A stretch of DNA of 45,256 nucleotides from an uncultured Bacteroidales bacterium (GTDB lineage: Bacteria > Bacteroidota > Bacteroidia > Bacteroidales > UBA932): assembly GCA_934675095.1 (NCBI GenBank), contig CAKUPC010000010.1:1-45256 (forward strand). The letters run 5' to 3'. Position 1 is the stretch's first letter, and the number at the start of each line of letters is the position of its first letter. The position numbers and the translations under genes were made by a program. Under the pieces are notes generated by a model. It ran no database searches and was not told the DNA's origin. It saw only the letters and a list, made by a program, of their open reading frames with translations. This document shows, in pieces, positions 8,248 through 16,176 of this stretch.

Positions 8248-9771
8248 ATGAATATGAAAGAGGATTGGTTGAACAGAATACGCGAAAGTCAGGCGGATTT
8301 CTCCGAACCGGAACCGGAAGGGCTCTGGGAGGGGATTGAGGCTGGGCTTGCGACGGAGGACGGCGGGGCTTCGGCAGGCATTGAGCAGGCCGGGGCTACG
8401 ACATCGAGGGTTTCGGCCGAAAGAGCACGGACTGGAGCTTCGGATGCCGGGACTTCGGTTGAAATGGCGTCGCGTGGAGAGGCTGCGGCTTCTCGCAGGA
8501 GGCCGTCTCGCTGGTGGTGGGCCGCGCTGCCTGCCGCCGCTGCGGTGGCATTGGTGCTGTTCCTTTCCGTCCCCGGACATCGGGACGCTCCGGACGACCC
8601 GTTGAGGTCTTCTGCTGTTGCCGCCGTTGCGCCAGCTGTCCCAGTTGAATCTGCTGACTTTGCTGCACAGATTGTCCCAGTTGAGCCGGATGACTTTGCT
8701 GCCTCCATCGATTCTGCTGAACTCAAGACCACGACTGAACCGGAGCCTTTTGATGTTGTCCCACATAATGTTGCCTCCTCCGTTCCTGCCAATCTTCTGG
8801 CATATTCGGCGACACCTCCGGCTTCCGGGGCGGACATTGCCATTGAAAAATCTTCTGGAGCGTTTGCCTCCGCCGAAACCTCGCGGCAACATACCGACGC
8901 GACTGCTGGTGAGCCCGCCAAGGTTTCCGAAGAGTCTCCGAAACGGCAGGAAACCTCTTCGTGGAATAATGCTCAGAGTGACGGGTCTTCGGAAAGCCTA
9001 CTTTCGGAAAGCCAGCCCTCAGAGAATTGGCCTTCGGAAAACGACCGGTCGACCCGCAGGGCACGTCGGAGCGGTTTCAGTCTCGGTCTCCTGGCCTCGA
9101 ATGTCGCCGGCAGCCGCAGTTCCGCCTCCGAGTATGCCGCGTTATACGGCTCGACGGTCACCAAACAGATTCATGGTTTCTCTGAAACATCGGCGGATTT
9201 CCCTGACAGTCAGGGATATGCCTGCGTGATGCGCAGCAACTCCGGCAACGAGATTTCCTCCACTGTCAGGAACTGGCAGCCGGTTCAGGCCGGGGTGAGC
9301 GTCGCATACTCCTTCACGGACAGGCTTTCCATTGAAAGCGGGCTGACATATTCCTGCCTCGTCTCGGACTTGTCTTCTGGCACGCCGTCGGGCAACTACG
9401 ACATACGTCAGACACTCCACTACATCGGCCTGCCGTTGTCCCTGAAGTATGAGTTTTTGAAAGTCAAGGGATTCAGCCTGTATGCTTCGGTCGGCGGTCA
9501 GATGGAAAAATGTGTCGCCGGGAAGACGCGCACGGATTATTTCATTGACGGGAAAAAGGTCTCTTCGGAGAACGGGCGCATAATGGTGGAGCCTCTGCAA
9601 TGGTCGGTAGGTGCATATGTGGGGGCGCAATACAGTTTCAACCGTCTGGTCGGGCTGTATGTCGAACCCGGCGCCGCCTATTATTTCCGCAACGGTTCGC
9701 CCGTAAACTGCATCTATAGCGAGCGTCCTTTCAATTTCAGCCTTCGGGCGGGACTCAGGTTTTCTTTGTGA
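8248..9771 (+). CDS. Membrane-spanning anti-sigma factor with C-terminal outer-membrane beta-barrel
   Basis: The 507-residue protein has three parts. The short cytoplasmic N-terminus (MKEDWLNRIRESQADF...EGLWEGIE) is of the kind that binds ECF sigma factors. A basic stretch (SRRRPSR) precedes one transmembrane helix (WWWAALPAAAAVALVLFLSV, about 89-108). A long Ser/Ala/Glu-rich linker then leads to a beta-barrel domain from about residue 280 to the C-terminal F-S-L. The architecture suggests it crosses both membranes, with the barrel sensing the outer membrane. Proteins of this design in Bacteroides are called dual membrane-spanning anti-sigma (Dma) factors, as I recall. Two internal ATGs (8248, 8254) are both possible starts. 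Confidence 0.8.
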   Translation: MNMKEDWLNRIRESQADFSEPEPEGLWEGIEAGLATEDGGASAGIEQAGATTSRVSAERARTGASDAGTSVEMASRGEAAASRRRPSRWWWAALPAAAAVALVLFLSVPGHRDAPDDPLRSSAVAAVAPAVPVESADFAAQIVPVEPDDFAASIDSAELKTTTEPEPFDVVPHNVASSVPANLLAYSATPPASGADIAIEKSSGAFASAETSRQHTDATAGEPAKVSEESPKRQETSSWNNAQSDGSSESLLSESQPSENWPSENDRSTRRARRSGFSLGLLASNVAGSRSSASEYAALYGSTVTKQIHGFSETSADFPDSQGYACVMRSNSGNEISSTVRNWQPVQAGVSVAYSFTDRLSIESGLTYSCLVSDLSSGTPSGNYDIRQTLHYIGLPLSLKYEFLKVKGFSLYASVGGQMEKCVAGKTRTDYFIDGKKVSSENGRIMVEPLQWSVGAYVGAQYSFNRLVGLYVEPGAAYYFRNGSPVNCIYSERPFNFSLRAGLRFSL

Positions 9772-9800
9772 ATATATAAATATAAATAAATCAATTGATT

Positions 9801-10295
9801 ATGAAAAAGTTAATATTTATGATTATGAGCGTGGCCGCGCTGTGCAGCTGCGGAAGCGGAAAGAAAGTTGATGCGTCAAAGGCGATTCTCGGGGACTGGG
9901 AAATCGTCGATGCCGGCGGAAAGGCGGTCGCGCCGGGCTTTGACAAGGCCACAATTTCATTTGACGAAAAGGGCGGCGTCCACGGAAACACGAGTATCAA
10001 CTATTTCTTCGGCGAGTACAGCGTGAAGGGCGACGGAATCAGTTTCGGCAATGTCGGGCTCACCAAGATGATGGGGCCTACGCCGGATGTCGAGAGGGCT
10101 GTCGTCGATGGGCTCAACACCGGAGTGAAGCTGAAGTTTGAGGACAATGACAATGCGGTCGTGCTTTCAAAGGACGGCACTGAGGTTCTGAAGCTCAGGA
10201 GAACTGAACTCAAGGAGGAAGAGAACGGCGGGACTCCTGTAGAAAGCGCCGGAGAACCGGTCGCCGCTGACCAGAAGGCCGTGGTGGTTGAATAA
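9801..10295 (+). CDS. META-domain-like lipoprotein
   Basis: The 164-residue protein starts at the ATG at 9801 with the lipobox LCSC (C17). The body (LGDWEIVDAGGKAV..., ATISFDEKGGVHGNTSINYFFGEY, then ISFGNVGLTKMMG) matches the META/HslJ-type fold, including the G-N-x-x-N-x-F-x-x-Y pattern and the TKMMG motif. The Glu/Val-rich tail is low complexity. It lies 29 bases after the anti-sigma/barrel gene and is probably in the same transcript, so it may belong to that regulon. The molecular function of META lipoproteins in Bacteroidota is unknown. Confidence 0.8.
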   Translation: MKKLIFMIMSVAALCSCGSGKKVDASKAILGDWEIVDAGGKAVAPGFDKATISFDEKGGVHGNTSINYFFGEYSVKGDGISFGNVGLTKMMGPTPDVERAVVDGLNTGVKLKFEDNDNAVVLSKDGTEVLKLRRTELKEEENGGTPVESAGEPVAADQKAVVVE

Positions 10296-10339
10296 TCAGA
10301 ATAACTGGACAAAAATATCTTCTAACCTTGCGGTTTAGC

Positions 10340-11539
10340 ATGAAGAAACTTGGGATATTATTGATTCTTTTTGCGTTGAGCGCCGATATGCTCTCTGCCC
10401 AGACAGTGGACAGGGAGCATATCGGCGTTTCCGCATTTGCCCGCGGCGGTCATCTGATGGACGGGATGGGCATCTATGAAAACCTCATCGAGACGCGCGA
10501 CTTCGCCTCTGCCGGAGTCATGGTCGGGCTGAACACGCGCCCTGAGGATGAAGACTGGTATGCCTGGGCATATAATTTTCCTCATTACGGAGTAGGCTTT
10601 TCCTACGCGAACATGAGCGGGGTGAAGTGCCATCCGGAGTCGGCCTCGGGCCTCGGCGATGTCTACACTCTTTTCGGCTATGCGCACTTCGACTTCTTCA
10701 AGACACGCCGTTTCTCGTTCGGTCCCAATCTGGAACTCGGCACCTCGTTCATGACCCGCAAGTGGGACGCGGTGACGAACCCTAAGAACTGGTATGTCGG
10801 CACCTCCGTGCTCATTATGGTCGGAGCCGGACTTGAGGCTGCGTTCCACATCACTCCGAAGTGGACTGCCGGCGCCAATGTCATGCTTACCCACCGCTCC
10901 AACGGAATGCTCCGCACGCCGAACTTCGGTCTGAACGAGCTTGCCGCCGGCGCGTTTGTCCGCCACGACCTGGCCGACAGGCACCTCGGGCGCAGGGGCA
11001 AGGCTCCGGAACGCCCGGACTTCAGGAAATGGCTGTTCGACATCTATTTCTCCGGCGGGGTGCACAGCTGCGACGCGGAGCGGGGAGTCTATCTTGACCA
11101 TGTGCTCAAGGAGGGCGAGGACAACCGCTGGGGCTCGTTCCGCCCATGGCTGCGCCTGAACCTCGGAGGCACTGCAATGTACCGCTACCATCCGATTTTC
11201 GCGACCGGAGTCGGCGTGGATGTTTCCTACACACAGAACTGGAGACGCCTCGGGGAATACTACGAACTCGTGCACGGAACAGCGGCAAAAACCTGCCCCG
11301 TCTATGTCGGAGCCTATCTCCAGCAGTCGTTCTTCTACCGCAACGTCGAGGTCGGCATAGGCCTCGGAGTCTATCTTTTCAAGAGACTCGGCATCGAGGA
11401 CTCGACCTGGAACTACCAGCGCGCCCTCATCCGCTGGCACCTTCCGAAAGCCGCCGGCATCTTCCTCGGCTTCGCGATGCGCGCCCACCGCTTCGACCGC
11501 TCCGACACCCTCGAATTCTCCCTCGGCAAGCGTTTCTGA
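10340..11539 (+). CDS. Acyloxyacyl hydrolase, PagL-like lipid A 3-O-deacylase
   Basis: The 399-residue precursor has a signal peptide ending near SADMLSAQ. PagL enzymes are outer-membrane barrels that remove an acyl chain from lipid A. The catalytic pattern is visible: H185-x-S187 in LTHRSNGML, with E200 thirteen residues after the serine in FGLNELAAG. The protein is longer than classical PagL (about 170 residues) but typical of Bacteroidota members, which carry extra barrel strands. The ATG at 10340 gives a clean signal peptide; a TTG at 10328 is less likely. It follows the META lipoprotein gene by 44 bases and may be co-transcribed. A perfect 13-bp inverted repeat spans the signal-peptide codons. 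Confidence 0.85.
   Translation: MKKLGILLILFALSADMLSAQTVDREHIGVSAFARGGHLMDGMGIYENLIETRDFASAGVMVGLNTRPEDEDWYAWAYNFPHYGVGFSYANMSGVKCHPESASGLGDVYTLFGYAHFDFFKTRRFSFGPNLELGTSFMTRKWDAVTNPKNWYVGTSVLIMVGAGLEAAFHITPKWTAGANVMLTHRSNGMLRTPNFGLNELAAGAFVRHDLADRHLGRRGKAPERPDFRKWLFDIYFSGGVHSCDAERGVYLDHVLKEGEDNRWGSFRPWLRLNLGGTAMYRYHPIFATGVGVDVSYTQNWRRLGEYYELVHGTAAKTCPVYVGAYLQQSFFYRNVEVGIGLGVYLFKRLGIEDSTWNYQRALIRWHLPKAAGIFLGFAMRAHRFDRSDTLEFSLGKRF
10381..10427. other. 13-bp perfect inverted repeat inside the signal-peptide region of the PagL-like gene
   Basis: CGCCGATATGCTC (10381-10393) is the reverse complement of GAGCATATCGGCG (10415-10427), with a 21-nt loop. In mRNA it would form a stable hairpin about 40 bases into the coding sequence. 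Confidence 0.8.
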
Positions 11540-11566
11540 CCCCCTCCCAGCGACCTGATGGCATCT

Positions 11567-11667
11567 ATAGTTGTGCGCTAACCCGATTTTTCAAGGCGTT
11601 AGCGCACAACTATTTTATTTATTGTTGTGCGCTAACGCATTTTTTGAACCACTTACCGCAAAACAAT
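11567..11667. repeat. Two tandem inverted-repeat units upstream of the HigBA-like pair
   Basis: Unit 1: ATAGTTGTGCGCTAAC (11567-11582) and its perfect reverse complement (11598-11613), loop 15 nt. Unit 2: ATTGTTGTGCGCTAAC (11621-11636) and an imperfect partner (11652-11667, three mismatches), also with a 15-nt loop. The half-sites alternate in orientation every 27 bp exactly. Unit 1 is followed by TTTTATTTATT and could also terminate the PagL-like transcript. Confidence 0.85.
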
Positions 11668-11775
11668 AATGGCAGATGACGCTCGACGATTTGTTCAAAC
11701 CTTTGTAAAAAATCCGGGCCGTTTTATGTTATGACTATGGTTGTATTATATTGAAACTTTTTATATTTTTGCACC

Positions 11776-12104
11776 ATGACACGACGAATTGTCAGCTACG
11801 GCGGATACTTTGAAGTTTTATGGAGACATTGACACCAAAAGAGCAGGAGAAAATCAAATATGGCTTGCTTCTGCTTAAGGCTCAGAATCGAATATCCACA
11901 AAATTTGTCAAGCATCTTAGGGATGGAATCTATGAATTGAGGACATTGTACGAAGGAAATATCTTTAGGGTATTCTTTATCTTTGATGACGGAAACATAG
12001 TTGTCCTATTCAATGGATTCAAGAAGAAGTCGCGGAAAACGCCGTTGGGGGAGATAGAAAAGGCAATAAACATTAAGAATGAGTATTATGCAGACAAACA
12101 ATAA
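11776..12104 (+). pseudogene. HigB/RelE-like toxin with an apparent frameshift near its start
   Basis: The open frame beginning at the ATG at 11820 encodes 94 residues (METLTPKEQEKIKYGLLLL..., LRDGIYELRTLYEGNIFRVF, FIFDDGNIVVLFNGFKKKS), a phage-derived Gp49/HigB-type mRNA interferase. Family members normally begin about 15 residues earlier. Those residues (MTRRIVSYGGYFEV) are encoded from 11776 in a different frame, and one extra T in the TTTT run at 11816-11819 would join them. It is therefore a frameshifted toxin, a sequencing error, or a toxin expressed from the internal ATG. The antitoxin gene overlaps its 3' end. Confidence 0.7.
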
Positions 12105-12399
12105 TCAAATCGTTGATTATGACACTGTTCTTGACAGCGAGTTTGGCGCTGTCGGCACTCCGGAGCGGGCGAGAGCTGAGGAACGGGCATACGGCTTCTA
12201 TTCCGGTCAGATTATTTTGGAGGCGAGAAAAGAAGCGAGGATGACGCAGAGTGCGGTCGCCGACAAGATAAACGCTTCGAAATCCTATATCTCAAGAGTC
12301 GAGAAGGGCGCAATAATTCCGAGCGTCGGGACATTCTACAGGATTGTTAATGCCCTTGGAATGCGGGTCGAGATTGTGCCCGAACACTCCATGGCTTGA
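12079..12399 (+). CDS. HigA-like XRE-family antitoxin
   Basis: The 106-residue protein has a Cro/C1-type helix-turn-helix: ARMTQSAVADKINASKSYIS (about 54-73), then RVEKGAIIPSVGTFYRIVNAL. This is typical of HigA antitoxins that neutralise HigB and repress the operon. The toxin-first order and the overlap of its start (ATG at 12079 or 12088) with the toxin stop at 12104 are the standard HigBA arrangement. The antitoxin looks intact although the toxin frame is disturbed. Repeat arrays flank the pair on both sides. Confidence 0.88.
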   Translation: MSIMQTNNNQIVDYDTVLDSEFGAVGTPERARAEERAYGFYSGQIILEARKEARMTQSAVADKINASKSYISRVEKGAIIPSVGTFYRIVNALGMRVEIVPEHSMA

Positions 12400-12440
12400 T
12401 TTCCTTGTTTTCGATTGATTATTAAATATTTAAGAGCAAA

Positions 12441-12532
12441 TTCGGTAGATTATGACAAATCCGTTCGGTAAGTTGGGACTGTTTCGTTCGGTGATTTGTG
12501 ACCTATTTGTTCGGTAGTTTGGAGATGACGGC
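12441..12532. repeat. 23-bp-period repeat array between higA-like gene and aroK
   Basis: TTCGGT occurs at 12441, 12464, 12487 and 12510, exactly 23 bp apart, each followed by a partly conserved spacer (commonly A/G-rich, then TT, then GAC near the middle of the first three). The last unit covers the final codons of aroK, so the array overlaps coding sequence. The orientation of the array and its owner gene are unknown. Confidence 0.8.
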
Positions 12533-13162
12533 GGCGATTTGGTTGATGGAGAGGCCGTCTGTTGAGACCGTGTGGCGGGCGGTCGCTTCGTAGACGGGTT
12601 CGCGCCGGGAGAGCAGTGCCGTGATGCGCCGGAGAAGCAGCTGGCCGGGGGCTTTTAATGAGATACTTGGGGCGTTCTTTGACGAACTGGGGTGAGAGTT
12701 CGGGAGCGTGACTGTCTCCGTGTTGCCGGTGCTTGTTCCCGCGTCGCAAGTGCTTGTTTTTGTGTCGGTGGGGTTTAGCATCGGGCGGGTTGCGGATTCG
12801 TGTTCGAGGTGCGCGAGGAGTGTGGCGGGGGAGGCTTTCAGATAGATGCAGAATGTGCGGGCGGAGACGAGTTCCGCGCACTCCGGAGTTGTGAGCGTGC
12901 CGCCGCCGAGGGCGAGGATCATATTGTTTTCGTGGTCTGGCTCTGAGTCGGCTGCTTGAGACAGGATTTCCTTCAGCGCCTCCAGTTCCATCTTCCGGAA
13001 CGCCGCCTCTCCCTCGCTCTCAAAAATATCCCGGATGCTTCGTCCCTCGCGGCTCTCGATGTATTCGTCCAAATCGACGAAAGGCAGCGAAAGCAGCCCC
13101 GACAGTTCCCTGCCGACGCTGCTCTTTCCGCATCCCATCATTCCTGTTAATGCTATTATCAT
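12503..13162 (-). CDS. aroK: Shikimate kinase with an insertion in the lid region
   Basis: The 219-residue cytoplasmic enzyme phosphorylates shikimate to shikimate 3-phosphate in aromatic amino acid and chorismate synthesis. It has the Walker A motif GMMGCGKSS (7-15), substrate residues D30 and D32 in FVDLDEY and R56 in FRKMELEAL, and GGG (86-88). RPML (126-129) is normally followed closely by the lid and adenine-binding helix. Here a Thr/Ser/Asn-rich insertion of about 40 residues intervenes before LLRRI and SRREPVYEATA. The start is the ATG at 13162; the longer open frame upstream only runs through a repeat. It follows the parC-like gene after 115 bases. Confidence 0.9.
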   Translation of the reverse strand: MIIALTGMMGCGKSSVGRELSGLLSLPFVDLDEYIESREGRSIRDIFESEGEAAFRKMELEALKEILSQAADSEPDHENNMILALGGGTLTTPECAELVSARTFCIYLKASPATLLAHLEHESATRPMLNPTDTKTSTCDAGTSTGNTETVTLPNSHPSSSKNAPSISLKAPGQLLLRRITALLSRREPVYEATARHTVSTDGLSINQIAAVISKLPNK

Positions 13163-13250
13163 CTTTATATGTTTTTTACGACAAGGCGCATCAGCGCCGT
13201 GCGGAGAACAGCGAAGCGTTGGCATTGTGTGATGGTGCGCACGAAGCACC

Positions 13251-13280
13251 ACTTCCCCTACGAGGGGACGGGAGGGGTCA
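13251..13280 (-). repeat. GC-rich palindromic repeat, copy 2
   Basis: On the minus strand TGACCCCTCCCGTCCCCTCG is followed by TAGGGGAAGT. The first 20 bases are identical to those at 392-411. The TGA is the stop codon of the parC-like gene. Further downstream on the same strand lie smaller dyads (GGTGC-TTCGT-GCGCACC and GGCGC-TGAT-GCGCC), so the element may extend to about 13180. Confidence 0.65.
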
Positions 13281-16160
13281 AAATAAAGTAGGTTCATCAT
13301 CCAAGTTGAGGTCCAGCGGCTCGTCCGGGTTCACCTGCACTACCGTCGCTTCGCTCCTGCCCGAATCCTTTGCCGCCGCTCCCGCCTGAACATCCTGTGT
13401 CTCGGCTGCTGCGTCAGTGCCTTCAGCATCCTCCGGTTCCTCCGTCTCGTCCTCCGGCTTCACAAGCGGCTCGACAAAGCGCACCTTCTTGACATCCATC
13501 GCGCTGACCTTCTTGCCCTTCGCCGCAAGCCCCTTCTTCGCTATGAACTCCTCGGCATCGACCTTCTCGGGTTCGCGGTGCGCGTGCTTTCCGCCGAAGA
13601 CAATCTCGAACTGCGGGTGTCTGTCCTCGCTCAAGGCGACGAGGTAGGATCCCTTGCTGTCCGCGATGAACGGAACGGGGTTGTTGTCGCTCACGTCGAA
13701 GGAGAACCGCTTGACATAGAACGACTTCGCCGCCTTGTCGTAGTAGAGCGCGGTGAAGGTCTTGCCGACCTCGTATTTCTCGATGAGGAGAAGCTCGCCC
13801 TGGTAGCGGCTGCTCAGGTCGAAGCCGGTGGTGTAGTAGGTTCCGTCCTTGAACACCGCGAGGATGTGGTCGCCGGTGTTGAACTGGCCGAGATACTGCC
13901 CGCGCTCCTCGTCGTTGAGCTTCTGGATGTCGGCGTCGAACCAGATGTCCTTGCCGCCGATGGTCGATGCCCCCCTGGACTTGAGCGCAATCTTCTGCAC
14001 GGCGTTCTTCTTCGCGACGACGTTTCCGCGGGAGCCTCGTCCCTTGATGTCGAGCTGCGAGAAGTCATATTCGTCGATGAGCTTCTTCAGCTTAGGCTTC
14101 GCCTTGAGATAGACCTTCACAGTCTCCGCCTCGCCGTTCGGATTGACCGTAAGCCACTGAATCACTGAACCCGGCGTGCCCTGCGTGATGTCGTAGTCCT
14201 TGTCGCGGGTAATCGACGTGAGCGCGAACCTCTTCGCGTAGCTGACCGGACCCTTGCCGTCGCGGTAAATCACATTGTAAATCGTCCGCTCGTCGCCTCG
14301 GTTGAACAGCCCCACATAGAGGAAATCCTGACCGACATAGACCTTCTCCCCGACCTTCATCACCTTGTACTTGCCGTCCTTCATAATCACGACAAATTCG
14401 GACATATCAGAGCAGTCGCAGACAAACTCCGTGTTCTCGTCCTTCTTCAGCCCGATTCCCACGAATCCCTCGACGCGGTTGGCATAGAGCTTCGCGTTGT
14501 TGTTCACGACCTTTGTCGCGGCGATGCTCTCGAAGCCGGTGATTTCCGTCTGCCTCGGCCAGTCCTTGCCGTATTTCTTCTTGAGGTTGCTGAACCACCT
14601 TATCGTGTATTCCGTGAGGTGTTCGAGATTATTGCGGACCTCGTCCATCTCGTCCTCGATGCCCCGGATCTTCTCGTCAACCGCCTTCGTGTCGAACTTT
14701 GAAATCTTGCGCACAGGCTTCTCGACAAGCTTCAGGATGTCCTCCATGATGATTTCGCGCTTGAGAAGGCTCTGATATTCCTTCATCTTCGCGAATACCT
14801 CCTTCAGCTGGATTTCCCATGTCTTAGCGTCGTCCTTTTCGAGAATCTTATAGACCCGTTGCTCAAAGAATATGCGTTCGAGGGAATTGTAGTGCCAGTC
14901 GCTTTCGAGTTCTCCGAGACGAATCTCAAGTTCCTGACGCAGAAGGTCTTTCGTGTGCAGAGTGTCGTAGCGCAGGACTTCATCGACCCCGAGGAACTGA
15001 GGCTTCTTGTCGACGATGACGCAGGTGTTCGGGGATATGGAGACCTCGCAGTCCGTGAAGGCATAGAGCGCGTCTATCGTCTTGTCCGGCGAGACGTCGT
15101 TCGGGAGATGAATCAATATCTCCGCCTTCTCGGTGGTGAGGTCCTCGATTTTGCGAATCTTTATCTTGCCCTTGTCCTTCGCCTTGAGAATCGAGTCAAT
15201 CAGAAGGTGGGTCGTCTTGCCGTAGGGGATTTCGGTAATCGCGATGGTGTTCTTGTCAATCTTCTCGATTTTCGCACGAACCTTTATCACACCGCCGCGC
15301 TTTCCGTTGTTGTATTTCGAGCAGTCCGCGTAGCCGCCGGTAGGGAAGTCAGGAAGAATCTCGAACGGCTTGTCCTCCAGTATGGCTATCGACGCGTCAA
15401 TCAGCTCGTTGAAGTTGTGCGGGAGAATCTTCGAGGCAAGACCGGCGGCGATTCCCTCCGTGCCCTGCGCGAGCAGCAGCGGGAATTTCACCGGCAGTTC
15501 CACCGGCTCCTGGTTGCGGCCGTCGTATGAGGTCATCCACGGGGTCGTCTTCGGATTGAACACTACCTCCTTGGCAAACTTGCTCAGGCGTGCCTCTATG
15601 TATCGCGGAGCGGCGTTGGCGTCGCCCGTGATGATGCTTCCCCAGTTTCCCTGACAGTCAATCAGCAGGCCCTTCTGGCCGAGCTGCACGAGGGCTCCCC
15701 CGATTGAGGCGTCGCCGTGCGGGTGGTACTGCATGGCCTGTCCGATGATGTTCGCGACTTTGGTGTAAGCCCCGTCGTCAATCTTGTACATCGCGTGCAG
15801 CACACGCCTCTGCACAGGCTTCAGTCCATCGACTATGTGCGGCACCGCCCTGTAAAGGATGGTGTAGGACGCATAGTCCAGATACCATTCCTTGAACATT
15901 CCGGACAGCTTGAAATGCCGACTGTCCTCCCCGAGAAGCTTGTCAAACTTCCCGGAGGCCTCCCCGTCGGGAACCTCGGCGTCAGTTTCCTCCGTTCCGT
16001 CATTCTCCGGAGCATCCTCATCCTCCAAATCCTCGGCGGACTCTTCGTCAGAAGATGTCATTCCGTTTTCGGAATTGTCGTCAGATGAAGCCATATCCCC
16101 GGAAACTCCGTTCTCAAGTTCCTCGTTTTCCGGCGTTTCCAAATCGTCCTTCTTGCTCAT
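13278..16160 (-). CDS. parC: DNA topoisomerase IV/gyrase A-type subunit
   Basis: The 960-residue type IIA topoisomerase A subunit makes and rejoins the double-strand break for chromosome decatenation or supercoil control. The catalytic tyrosine is Y187 in AAPRYIEARLS. Upstream are YRAVPHIVDGLKPVQRRVLHAM-type core residues (103 onward) and YHPHGDAS (145-152). The C-terminal third has the beta-propeller repeats, for example RGSRGNVVAKK. It lacks a clear gyrase-type GQRGG box, which favours parC over gyrA. The first 75 residues are an unusual Glu/Asp/Ser-rich extension, and the C-terminus is also acidic. It follows era by 16 bases. No parE is visible in the window. Confidence 0.9.
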   Translation of the reverse strand: MSKKDDLETPENEELENGVSGDMASSDDNSENGMTSSDEESAEDLEDEDAPENDGTEETDAEVPDGEASGKFDKLLGEDSRHFKLSGMFKEWYLDYASYTILYRAVPHIVDGLKPVQRRVLHAMYKIDDGAYTKVANIIGQAMQYHPHGDASIGGALVQLGQKGLLIDCQGNWGSIITGDANAAPRYIEARLSKFAKEVVFNPKTTPWMTSYDGRNQEPVELPVKFPLLLAQGTEGIAAGLASKILPHNFNELIDASIAILEDKPFEILPDFPTGGYADCSKYNNGKRGGVIKVRAKIEKIDKNTIAITEIPYGKTTHLLIDSILKAKDKGKIKIRKIEDLTTEKAEILIHLPNDVSPDKTIDALYAFTDCEVSISPNTCVIVDKKPQFLGVDEVLRYDTLHTKDLLRQELEIRLGELESDWHYNSLERIFFEQRVYKILEKDDAKTWEIQLKEVFAKMKEYQSLLKREIIMEDILKLVEKPVRKISKFDTKAVDEKIRGIEDEMDEVRNNLEHLTEYTIRWFSNLKKKYGKDWPRQTEITGFESIAATKVVNNNAKLYANRVEGFVGIGLKKDENTEFVCDCSDMSEFVVIMKDGKYKVMKVGEKVYVGQDFLYVGLFNRGDERTIYNVIYRDGKGPVSYAKRFALTSITRDKDYDITQGTPGSVIQWLTVNPNGEAETVKVYLKAKPKLKKLIDEYDFSQLDIKGRGSRGNVVAKKNAVQKIALKSRGASTIGGKDIWFDADIQKLNDEERGQYLGQFNTGDHILAVFKDGTYYTTGFDLSSRYQGELLLIEKYEVGKTFTALYYDKAAKSFYVKRFSFDVSDNNPVPFIADSKGSYLVALSEDRHPQFEIVFGGKHAHREPEKVDAEEFIAKKGLAAKGKKVSAMDVKKVRFVEPLVKPEDETEEPEDAEGTDAAAETQDVQAGAAAKDSGRSEATVVQVNPDEPLDLNLDDEPTLF

Positions 16161-16176
16161 AGTCAGTACATTTTAT

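Noticed and set aside
11146..11679. Arg/Pro-rich 177-residue + strand frame
   Set aside because: It overlaps the PagL-like gene in another frame and its end is a translation of the inverted repeats.
11811..11822. Programmed -1 ribosomal frameshift in the HigB-like toxin
   Set aside because: The site A GTT TTA is not a canonical X XXY YYZ slippery heptamer and no downstream pseudoknot is evident; a simple indel explains it better.
12450..12881. 143-residue minus-strand protein
   Set aside because: It overlaps aroK in another frame and ends within the 23-bp array; its composition is typical of a shadow frame.
13163..13300. 46-codon N-terminal extension of shikimate kinase
   Set aside because: It is low in similarity, rich in repeat-derived residues, and runs through the GC-rich palindrome; the P-loop normally lies near the N-terminus, as it does from the ATG at 13162.
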